Source of the DNA: an uncultured Acidobacteriota bacterium
Lineage (GTDB): Bacteria; Acidobacteriota; Terriglobia; UBA7540
Assembly: GCA_937900045.1 (NCBI GenBank)
Contig: CALCEB010000167.1
Coordinates: forward strand, 1-38,041
Reading direction: 5' to 3'
Length of the DNA stretch: 38,041 bases
Position numbers and translations under genes: made by a program. The notes beneath the pieces are model-generated. The model ran no database searches and was not told where the DNA came from. It saw only the letters and a program-made list of their open reading frames with translations. Shown here piece after piece: positions 25,436 to 31,776 of the stretch. Position 1 is the first letter of the stretch, and each line of letters begins with the position of its first letter.

Positions 25436-25750
25436 TTGCCACTCTACGAGTACCGTTGCAAGAAATGTGGAAAGCATTTTGAGAAGATTCAAAAGTTTTC
25501 AGACGATCCGCTTTCCAAGTGCTCCGAGTGCGGCGGCGCGCTGGAGCGATTGCTCTCATCTCCTGCCATCCAATTCAAGGGAAGCGGCTGGTACATTACG
25601 GATTACGCCCGTAAATCCTCCGCGCCCGCAGGGGATTCCTCCGCCCAATCACCCGGAGGCGATGGCAAGACTACGACCGCATCGGACTCGAAAGGCGATG
25701 GCGCAAAGGCTCCCGAAGCCCCGAAAGCCAAAGATCCCGCTCCGAAGTGA
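25436..25750 (+). CDS. FmdB/CxxC_CxxC_SSSS-type zinc-ribbon protein
   Basis: 104 residues. The start is TTG with AGGAGG at 25425-25430, five bases upstream. MPLYEYRCKKCGKHFEKIQ and KCSECGGALERLLSS form the small zinc ribbon (two CxxC pairs) of the FmdB regulatory-protein family. The second half is Ser/Gly/Asp/Lys-rich and probably disordered. These proteins are common in bacteria and their role is largely unknown. The gene is 221 bases from the divergent rsmI start. Confidence 0.9.
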   Translation: MPLYEYRCKKCGKHFEKIQKFSDDPLSKCSECGGALERLLSSPAIQFKGSGWYITDYARKSSAPAGDSSAQSPGGDGKTTTASDSKGDGAKAPEAPKAKDPAPK

Positions 25751-25866
25751 TGACCAAAGAGGCATGCGCTGGAAACCCCAGTTCGCGGCTGGGCCACATA
25801 CCCGTCACCCGCTACCCTGCTTTCAACCCGCGGGCAAGCTTGGCCAGTTGGTTCCAGCCTATCGCT

Positions 25867-26745
25867 TCATAGCTTTAGTGACTTCAAGTAACTCCGAAAA
25901 GGCTTGCCAAGGTCTGCCCTCTTCAGCGCCAGCTCCACGGTAGCCTGAAGAAATCCCAGCTTGTCGCCAGCGTCGTAGCGGCGGCCCTCGAACAGATATC
26001 CATACACCGGCTCCTTCGCCAAGAGTTGGCGGATGGCATCGGTGAGCTGTATTTCCGATCCGGCTCCGCGCCGGGTGGCAGCGAGCTCGCCAAAAATAGC
26101 CGGGGTCAGGATATAGCGCCCGATAATCGCAAGGTTTGAGGGCGCGTCAGCGGGTGAGGGCTTCTCCACCATGTCTTCGATCCGGAACAGGCGTCCGTTC
26201 AGGTCCTGATCGGAAATGGCGCGGCCCTTGATAATTCCATAACTTGAGACCGCGCTGCGAGGCACGCGCTGGATGGCTACCACGCTCCGGCCGTAGCGTC
26301 CGTAAACGTCCATCATTTGCCGGAGACAGGGGACCGGGGCATCGATCACGTCATCAGAAAGGAGCACGGCAAACGGTTCATCGCCCACCAGATCTTTAGC
26401 CACCAGGATTGCATGGCCCAGTCCCAGCGGATTTTTTTGACGCACGTAGGTTATTTGCAACAGCCCGGAGATAGAACGAACGAGGTGCAGGAGCTGTTCC
26501 TTCCCCTTGCCCGCCAACTGATGTTCGAGCTCGAATGAAACGTCAAAATGGTCCTCAATGGCGTTCTTGCCGCGACCCGTCACAAAAACGACGTGCGGAA
26601 TACCGGAGGATGCGACCTCTTCCACCGCGTATTGCACGAGCGGTTTATCCACAATGGGCAACATTTCCTTGGGTTGAGCTTTGGTGGCGGGCAGGAAACG
26701 AGTTCCCAGTCCGGCCACCGGCAAAACGGCTTTGCGAATCTCCAT
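25867..26745 (-). CDS. galU: UTP-glucose-1-phosphate uridylyltransferase
   Basis: 292 residues. MEIRKAVLPVAGLGTRFLPA and TKAQPKEMLPIVDKP form the nucleotide-binding start. FVTGRGKNAIEDHFD, FAVLLSDDVID (metal site), VQRVP-like VAIQRVP, and FEGRRYDAGDKLGFLQA complete the GalU pattern. It makes UDP-glucose, feeding GalE (33062-34057) and perhaps the glycolipid transferase. The ATG at 26745 has GAGGTG just upstream; eleven further codons upstream are unlikely. It is divergent from tsaD. Confidence 0.95.
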   Translation of the reverse strand: MEIRKAVLPVAGLGTRFLPATKAQPKEMLPIVDKPLVQYAVEEVASSGIPHVVFVTGRGKNAIEDHFDVSFELEHQLAGKGKEQLLHLVRSISGLLQITYVRQKNPLGLGHAILVAKDLVGDEPFAVLLSDDVIDAPVPCLRQMMDVYGRYGRSVVAIQRVPRSAVSSYGIIKGRAISDQDLNGRLFRIEDMVEKPSPADAPSNLAIIGRYILTPAIFGELAATRRGAGSEIQLTDAIRQLLAKEPVYGYLFEGRRYDAGDKLGFLQATVELALKRADLGKPFRSYLKSLKL

Positions 26746-26815
26746 GAACACCTCAAGATGATCAATTTCATTTCCCAAACGCCTTCCAGTCCTTCCTCGG
26801 AGCGCCCGTGCCGTA

Positions 26816-26824
26816 TGCTAACAT
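26816..26824 (+). promoter_or_regulatory. Extended -10 element upstream of tsaD
   Basis: TGCTAACAT fits an extended -10 (TGnTAACAT) and is followed after a few bases by GGGAGG and the ATG at 26847. No convincing -35 is seen. Confidence 0.35.
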
Positions 26825-26846
26825 ATTTCAGGGAGGCCCTGCTTTG

Positions 26847-28007
26847 ATGCTCATCTTGGGGATTGAATCGAGTTGCGATGAAACGGCGGCGGCCGTCGTT
26901 GAAGATGGCCGGAAAATCCTTTCAAATGCTGTCGCGTCCCAGGTGTTGACCCACGAAAAATTCGGCGGCGTGGTCCCAGAACTGGCGAGCCGCGAACACC
27001 TCCGCAAGATTGCTCCCGTGGTCGAAGAGGCTTGCCAGCAGTCGGGCTTTAGCCTGCACGAAATGGACGCCATTGCCGTTACCGAAGGTCCGGGGCTCAT
27101 TGGGTCGCTCTTGGTTGGCCTCGTTTATGCCAAGGCAATTGCGCAAGTCATGGGAAAGCCGCTGGTGGGAGTCAATCATTTGGAAGGCCACATTCACGCT
27201 GTCCTCCTCGAGAACGAAATGCAGCGGCTGAAAGGTGAAAGCCTCGAGGAACCCGGATTCCCCAACGTCACCCTGGTCGTTTCCGGCGGGCACACCAGCC
27301 TGTTCCGCGTGGAGCGCAGCAAACAACTGGAAACCGGAGCCTGGACATTTCATTACCGCCGCCTGGGACAAACTCGTGACGACGCGGCGGGCGAAGCTTT
27401 TGACAAAGTCGCAAAGCTGCTCGTACTGGGTTATCCGGGCGGACCCGTCATAGACCGTCTGGCCCGCTATGGACACGCTGACGCCGCTCCCTTTGGCCAC
27501 ATCAAGATGAAGGGAAGTCCGCTCGACTTCAGCTTCTCCGGTCTTAAGACGGCTGTACTCTACCGCATCCGTGGCACGAGTCTGGCTGAAGAGGCTGACA
27601 AACGCCGCGCTTGGCGGAAAACCCAGGACATTATCAATACAAACGATCTTCGCCAACAATGCTCCCAGGAAACTCTCAATCTCATCGCCGGATTTCAGGA
27701 AGCCGTGGTTCGCGACCTTATCGAGCGAACCCTTCATGCAGCAAGCACAGAACGTGTACAGTCGATCTTCGTATCAGGAGGCGTGGCGTGTAATTCACTC
27801 CTTCGCGATCGGTTTGGCGAAGCCAGCAAGCAGGCCCGGATCAAACTCTTCCTGCCCTCGCCTGCGCTTTCCACCGATAACGCCGCCATGATTGCCGCCG
27901 CGGGATATTTCAAGCTTGCTGCGGGTGAGCGTGCCGGTGCAGGCCTCACTGCACGGGCTTCCCTGCCCCTTGGCATTGGGGCGCAGCATTCCCTCCATCG
28001 TATTTGA
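26847..28007 (+). CDS. tsaD: tRNA N6-adenosine threonylcarbamoyltransferase subunit
   Basis: 386 residues. MLILGIESSCDETAAAVVED is the classic Kae1/TsaD start. GGVVPELASREHL, VTEGPGLIGSLLVG, VNHLEGHIHAVLL (metal-binding HxxxH) and LVVSGGHTSL follow; later FDKVAKLLVLGYPGGPVID, DFSFSGLKTAV, FVSGGVACNSLLR and STDNAAMIAAAGY. It completes t6A37 modification of ANN-reading tRNAs with TsaB and TsaE, which are not here. GGGAGG at 26831-26836 supports the ATG at 26847; the track of open codons to 26808 is not family-like. Confidence 0.96.
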   Translation: MLILGIESSCDETAAAVVEDGRKILSNAVASQVLTHEKFGGVVPELASREHLRKIAPVVEEACQQSGFSLHEMDAIAVTEGPGLIGSLLVGLVYAKAIAQVMGKPLVGVNHLEGHIHAVLLENEMQRLKGESLEEPGFPNVTLVVSGGHTSLFRVERSKQLETGAWTFHYRRLGQTRDDAAGEAFDKVAKLLVLGYPGGPVIDRLARYGHADAAPFGHIKMKGSPLDFSFSGLKTAVLYRIRGTSLAEEADKRRAWRKTQDIINTNDLRQQCSQETLNLIAGFQEAVVRDLIERTLHAASTERVQSIFVSGGVACNSLLRDRFGEASKQARIKLFLPSPALSTDNAAMIAAAGYFKLAAGERAGAGLTARASLPLGIGAQHSLHRI

Positions 28008-28064
28008 GACAAGCCATTTGTTGTACGCCGAGCCTCGCCTGACCCCAATACCGTTCAGCATGGC

Positions 28065-28360
28065 GGGAACAAAGCCAATTTTTACGCTATTTTTCCGCGC
28101 AAGCCTTGTAACTTGTTGATTATAAGTCAATTGATTGGCTTTGTTCCTGAAATCGACGTAACTTTCGCGGCATCTATGGGTTAGCCGGTTTCTCAATGGC
28201 TTTGATCATGGCTTTGAATGGCTTTGTATCACTAGATTTATCCATGTTTTCAGTTGATTACAGACTTTTCCACAGGCAAAAAAGAATTGTTTTTTCTCCA
28301 CTTTTTGCTCGCACCCGCATTTTTACTGGCTCATTCGCATGCTCGCAATGGCTTTGTTCC
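28065..28360. repeat. Repeat element A: TGGCTTTG units
   Basis: A perfect 14-base inverted repeat (GGAACAAAGCCAAT at 28066-28079, ATTGGCTTTGTTCC at 28134-28147, 54 bases apart) is followed by direct copies of the unit. TGGCTTTG occurs at 28136-28143, 28197-28204, 28209-28216, 28219-28226 and 28349-28356. The element aligns with element B at 30471-30641: GGCTTTGTTC-ctg-AAATCG-ac-GTAACT here against GGCTTCGTTC-gca-AAATCG-tt-GTAACT there. Read on the minus strand, both give related peptides (SYVDFRNKANQ here, SYNDFANEAKQ there). Coding remnant or structured non-coding element cannot be decided. Confidence 0.7.
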
Positions 28361-28407
28361 TCGAGCGTCATTTTGGTCATCTTTTTTAATGTGGATTGGC
28401 CGGTCAT
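28258..28407 (-). CDS. Small hypothetical ORF with promoter and ribosome-binding site
   Basis: 49 codons from ATG 28407 to TAA 28258-28260. The peptide starts MTGQSTLKKMTKMTLEEQSH and ends ILFCLWKSL; it is basic with two cysteines, and no family is recognised. Support: GAAAGG (28419-28414) lies six bases upstream, and a near-consensus promoter (TTGACA-17-TAATAT) lies about 25 bases further up. One copy of the TGGCTTTG repeat (28349-28356, reading CAAAGCCA on this strand) is inside the ORF, so the coding claim and the repeat compete. It could instead be the leader of a small RNA. Confidence 0.4.
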   Translation of the reverse strand: MTGQSTLKKMTKMTLEEQSHCEHANEPVKMRVRAKSGEKTILFCLWKSL

Positions 28408-28426
28408 GAGAAACCTTTCGAGGGAC

Positions 28427-28468
28427 ATATACTTTCAATATATTACTCCATAAGTATATTATTGTCAA
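28427..28468 (-). promoter_or_regulatory. Sigma-70-type promoter with overlapping inverted repeat
   Basis: On the minus strand TTGACA (28468-28463), a 17-base spacer and TAATAT (28445-28440) make a strong promoter reading toward the small ORF at 28258-28407. ATATACTT (28427-28434) and AAGTATAT (28452-28459) form an inverted repeat that flanks the -10, as a repressor operator would. The same arms recur at 31222-31250. Confidence 0.65.
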
Positions 28469-28509
28469 GGACTTTTTCGCTTGCTGGTCGCGTCCGGCCA
28501 GGGGAGCCC

Positions 28510-28590
28510 CTCATCCACCGCTTCGTGGCGCCCTCTCCCCGCTCGGGCGAGAGGGCGTAGGCGTCGGTGACGTTGGAGAGGGCGGATGAG
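28510..28590. repeat. Palindromic element with CTCATCC ends
   Basis: CTCATCC (28510-28516) and GGATGAG (28584-28590) are inverted ends. Inside, CGCCCTCTC (28529-28537) pairs with GAGAGGGCG (28549-28557). The composition resembles the short 'CCCTCTCCC...GGGAGAGGG' intergenic elements found in many Gram-negative genomes. No coding capacity. Confidence 0.7.
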
Positions 28591-28723
28591 TCAAAATGGC
28601 TTGCGGACAGAGACACCCCCATCCCAGCTTTCGGGGAGAGAACTATAGGGGCTAGGGTAAGGGAAAACGCAACAGCCCCGTCGTAAATTTCACGAGGTCC
28701 ACCCTGACAGAATAGTATTGAAG

Positions 28724-30088
28724 TTAACTCCCGATGCTCTTCGCGCTGGCGTCCCACACCGCCGCGCTCTTCTGGAAATAGGAATAATTGGCCATGTGGA
28801 TGGCGATGGCGGCGTTGTTCCCGAAATATTCGTCTTCGATGGACGGGCGCCGGGTCTTTACCGATTGGAAGAAATTCCAAAGATGGTCGCGGGTGTCGTC
28901 ATAACCATCGGGAGCCAGATAATTCGCGGCCTCAATCACCTTCTGAGTTCCGGGCTTGGGATCGTGTTCAGAATGCCACTGGGCGGCGTAATTCTGCCGC
29001 ATCGGGCTGGGCCACGCCGGCGTACAAGGGCCGTGATCCTTGCCATCCTGCCAGGAAACACTGAGCGAGTCCGGATTTTCGACGCCGTGAATCTCCAGAA
29101 TGCCGTGGTCGCCCATGAAGCGGAAGCCGGATTCGGTCTCGGTGTTTAATGTGACGCGCAGGGTGACGCTGAAATCGCCATAATCATAAACCGTAGTCAT
29201 GACGTCAGGAACGTCGCGCCCATCGTGCCAGCGGTAGAGGCCACCCTGGGTGAAGGCCCGTTGGGGCGGCGCCGTGATCCCCATTACATAGTGGATTCCG
29301 GTCAAGTGGTGAATACAAAGGTCGCCGGGAATGCCCTCCCCGTAATCCTGGAAACATCGCCAACGCGCCCAGCGAGTCGCGTTAAACGGACGATTGGGAG
29401 CAGCGCCGAGCCACATTTCCCAATCCACCGTCTTCGGTGAAACGTCAGGAGGAATCGAATACCACCATGCGCCACAATGGTCGTTGCGTCCCATGGTGGC
29501 TTCGATCAGGCACAATTTGCCGATGGCGTCCGCCGCAATCAATTCCTTGGCCTTTTGGTAAACCACGGAGCTCGGTTCCTGGCTGCCAATCTGCACGATC
29601 CGGTTGTTCTTCTTTGCCGCATCGATGATTTCGAAGCCTTCCTCCACTTTGTGGGTCATGGGCTTCTCGCAATAGACGTCCTTGCCCGCCGCGCAGGCGT
29701 CCACAATGATCTGCTTGTGCCAGTGGTCGGGAACAGCCGCAACGATGCAATCAATTTCCTTATTGTTGAGCACGTCCTGATACCGCGATGTGATAGGAGT
29801 GGGCTTCCCCAGGATTTGTTTGGCCAGCGTCCGCCGCCCTTCGTAAAGGTCGCAAGCGATGGCACACTCCACGCCCGGCAATTGGATCGAGGTTCGGAGC
29901 AGGCCTGCGCCCCTCATGCCCACGCCGATCATGCCAAACCGGACGGTATCACCCGCCGGTGCAGGCAATGCCGGAGCCGCTTCCAGATTTCCGTTCTCCA
30001 GCAGAATAGTACGGGCCGCCAGCGGGCCACCGACGGTGGTGGCCGCTTGCTGCATAAAATCACGCCGTGACAAAATTCGCTTTTTCAT
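28724..30088 (-). CDS. Tat-exported Gfo/Idh/MocA-family oxidoreductase
   Basis: 454 residues. The N-terminus MKKRILSRRDFMQQAATTVG carries the twin-arginine motif (SRRDFM), so the folded, cofactor-loaded protein should go to the periplasm. The Rossmann start is FGMIGVGMRGAGLL; CEKPMTHKVEEGFEII is the family's EKP motif with the catalytic-site Lys. Residues such as GIPGDLCIHHLTGIHYVMG form the second domain, and the length fits the secreted sugar-oxidoreductase branch common in Acidobacteriota, Planctomycetes and Verrucomicrobia. Substrate unknown, possibly a sugar or sugar acid. AGGAG lies nine bases before the ATG at 30088. It is alone, flanked on both sides by related repeat elements. Confidence 0.92.
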   Translation of the reverse strand: MKKRILSRRDFMQQAATTVGGPLAARTILLENGNLEAAPALPAPAGDTVRFGMIGVGMRGAGLLRTSIQLPGVECAIACDLYEGRRTLAKQILGKPTPITSRYQDVLNNKEIDCIVAAVPDHWHKQIIVDACAAGKDVYCEKPMTHKVEEGFEIIDAAKKNNRIVQIGSQEPSSVVYQKAKELIAADAIGKLCLIEATMGRNDHCGAWWYSIPPDVSPKTVDWEMWLGAAPNRPFNATRWARWRCFQDYGEGIPGDLCIHHLTGIHYVMGITAPPQRAFTQGGLYRWHDGRDVPDVMTTVYDYGDFSVTLRVTLNTETESGFRFMGDHGILEIHGVENPDSLSVSWQDGKDHGPCTPAWPSPMRQNYAAQWHSEHDPKPGTQKVIEAANYLAPDGYDDTRDHLWNFFQSVKTRRPSIEDEYFGNNAAIAIHMANYSYFQKSAAVWDASAKSIGS

Positions 30089-30470
30089 CGCCCATGCTCC
30101 TTGAAAATAAAGAAAAAGTTCGTCTAAAGAGGATTATCCTATGCCTCGCCATTTTCGAAAGCAAGGAAAAACAGAGAGCCTGAGGCACGGCTGCCCTTTC
30201 TGGCTACCTACTTGGGAATATAAACGTCTCAGGAACTCAGACCTATCTGACCATGACACACGAACTCTTGGTCGAGGCGTCGCACGATTCACGTGCTGAT
30301 CCATGAGGCGCTGAATCTCCGAATATACCGCCAGACAAGGAGATCGAGCAGTCATGGCATGACGCGCCTTGGTTCCCGGCCGAAGGGCGAGTCCTGCGCC
30401 GTGCGACCTTTCGTCGATTCGCGGATCGTCAGGGGGGCGCGATTGACGCTTTTTCGTGCCCAAAACACCG

Positions 30471-30641
30471 GAAACGAACCCATTTTGTCCTGTAACCCTT
30501 TTTTCTTGAATCACTTGCTTGGCTTCGTTCGCAAAATCGTTGTAACTGTTTGATATTAAATGGCTTGATCGACTCGCAGTGGGTTCGTTTCTTGGGTTCG
30601 TTCCCATGATTTCCTTTTATTATCATCAATTTATGGGTTCG
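30471..30641. repeat. Repeat element B: TGGGTTCG units
   Basis: An inverted copy (CGAACCCA, 30475-30482) is followed by TGGCTTCG (30520-30527) and direct copies TGGGTTCG at 30580-30587, 30593-30600 and 30634-30641. The backbone aligns with element A, but the unit differs at two bases and is consistent within the element. A single AATGGGTTCGTT also occurs near 35312. Orientation relative to the oxidoreductase is the same as for element A, so the gene lies between two direct copies. Confidence 0.7.
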
Positions 30642-31138
30642 TTTAAACAATCCTTTTTCAATTCCGTGATTTCGGCCCCCGGCAACGCAAAATTTCGCTT
30701 TCCTGTTACCCCTGCGAGTCTTCGCCGACGCCTCAGACAGGAAGCCGTGAACGTTCCTAGAAACCAAGGTCAGCACCACTCTTAGGGACTGGGCGGATGG
30801 CTGCAACGCGGGCAACCTGATGGCGCAGTTTTCCATTGTCATTTAACGGGGCCGTGCGAGGGGGGTCGGGTGCGGCCGGGCGGAACGGCTCGATGTTTAA
30901 CTCGAGGTTTAATGATACACTTGTTAACAGGCAAAATCAAGTACTTTGTGGTGGTCAACCGTACTGGCTATCCTCTCCGTCGATGCGCAGAGCGGGATTC
31001 CTCGCTGCGCTCGGAATGACATGGAAGCGGGAATGACAGGCAACCTGGAGGATGCGCAGAGCGAGATTATTTCCACCGTATGATCCCCCAACGAAGAGCC
31101 GCTGACTTCAAAGGCGGAGGCCGCGCTACCGGCTCGTG

Positions 31139-31197
31139 CCGATGGATCGCCCCCTGTAGCCGCAGACACTGCAAACTGCGCCGCGTCTGCGCCACCC
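31139..31197. repeat. 59-base dispersed intergenic repeat, copy 2
   Basis: Matches 364-422 with five differences in 59 bases and has the same orientation. It lies just before the AT-rich control region of the small ORF at 31297. Confidence 0.75.
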
Positions 31198-31221
31198 ACC
31201 TATTTTTTCGACCGCAGTGAT

Positions 31222-31250
31222 ATATACTTGTCTATATCAATTAAGTATAT
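31222..31250. promoter_or_regulatory. AT-rich inverted repeat, possible operator
   Basis: ATATACTT (31222-31229) and AAGTATAT (31243-31250) are the same arms as at 28427-28459, with a 13-base instead of 17-base gap. The region up to 31280 is very AT-rich compared with its surroundings and leads into a good ribosome-binding site. The -35 and -10 boxes cannot be assigned safely. Confidence 0.5.
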
Positions 31251-31296
31251 TACGTAGTACGTTAACAAGTTCTATATACAAGGAGGATGAAACACG

Positions 31297-31437
31297 ATGA
31301 ATACTGAGGTTGCTCTGTTATGGGCTCTTTTTGTCGAGGGTTTGATGATATTTTGGCAGCTTCTAAAAATCCGGAACGGGCTTAATCGGACCCTCAGCCA
31401 GGCCGAAGGAACGACGGACAAAAAAGAGGCTGCTTAG
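31297..31437 (+). CDS. Small single-span membrane protein, hypothetical
   Basis: 46 residues from ATG 31297 to TAG 31435-31437. AAGGAGG (31280-31286), a near-perfect Shine-Dalgarno, lies ten bases upstream. The sequence begins MNTEVALLWALFVEGLMIFW, a hydrophobic helix of about 20 residues, followed by a basic and then polar tail ending KKEAA. The shape is that of a small inner-membrane protein with a cytoplasmic tail. No family is recognised. An AT-rich inverted repeat upstream suggests regulation. It is too short for most gene finders. Confidence 0.6.
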   Translation: MNTEVALLWALFVEGLMIFWQLLKIRNGLNRTLSQAEGTTDKKEAA

Positions 31438-31776
31438 AAACACCCCTTAATTCCAAGCCCTTCCTTTCGTCTGCCAAGGAGCCGTTAATGCTTGGTGGAG
31501 TTCGGGCCATGACGGCCTTTAGCCATCCACACCCCTGGGGGCGCGTCATCGGATGCCCAGGCGGCACTTCAAGACTGTAGCGCCGGTCTGCGACCGGCGT
31601 ATTTCGCCGCTCATTGAGCGGCGCTACAGCGGATGACCTGCTCTGACTTATGGCACCCTGTATAAAATCAATTCCTGAGATGGCACCTCGGTCTTCCTTT
31701 TAGCATCAAATTCAAATAAGGCGCCTCAAGGGCCCGAAGCTCGCGCATGCGCCCGCGTCACCGGGAGGATTACGGA
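31438..31776. other. Intergenic region before the thioredoxin-fold gene
   Basis: This 339-base gap contains the double hairpin at 31575-31629. Otherwise I see no gene; promoter boxes for the gene at 31777 are not obvious. Confidence 0.5.
31575..31629. repeat. Double hairpin bounded by CTGTAGCGCCG / CGGCGCTACAG
   Basis: A perfect 11-base inverted repeat (31575-31585 and 31619-31629) encloses two inner hairpins, GCCGGTC-TGC-GACCGGC and GCCGCTC-ATT-GAGCGGC. It is the most complete member here of the GCTACAG-ended family seen at 475-563 and near 35220. Confidence 0.8.

Larger units (their letters stand above)
28008..28723. other. Gene-poor stretch with repeats and a small ORF
   Basis: This 716-base gap lies between tsaD and the convergent oxidoreductase gene. 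It contains repeat element A (28065-28360), a 49-codon minus-strand ORF (28258-28407), its probable promoter (28440-28468) and a palindromic element (28510-28590). No larger gene is supported. Confidence 0.6.
30089..31296. other. Long gene-poor region with repeats
   Basis: About 1.2 kb without a supported gene apart from the small ORF that follows at 31297. It holds repeat element B (30471-30641), a 13-base direct repeat GATGCGCAGAGCG (30982-30994 and 31051-31063) around a GGAATGAC-type palindrome, the second copy of the 59-base repeat (31139-31197) and an AT-rich inverted repeat (31222-31250). Open frames on the minus strand (30134-30607, 30429-30842) have no recognisable domain; the first overlaps the element and may be a remnant. 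Confidence 0.55.

Noticed and set aside
28264..28275. DnaA-box-like TTTTCCACAGG as a sign of a replication origin
   Set aside because: It is one near-match without a cluster, and no dnaA, dnaN or other origin-linked genes lie nearby.
28136..28360. CRISPR-like array made of TGGCTTTG units
   Set aside because: The units are only eight bases, irregularly spaced, partly inverted, and there are no cas genes.
30134..30842. Minus-strand ORFs of 157 and 137 codons
   Set aside because: They overlap repeat element B in two frames, have no recognisable domain and lack good ribosome-binding sites. At most they are remnants, so they are not listed as genes.
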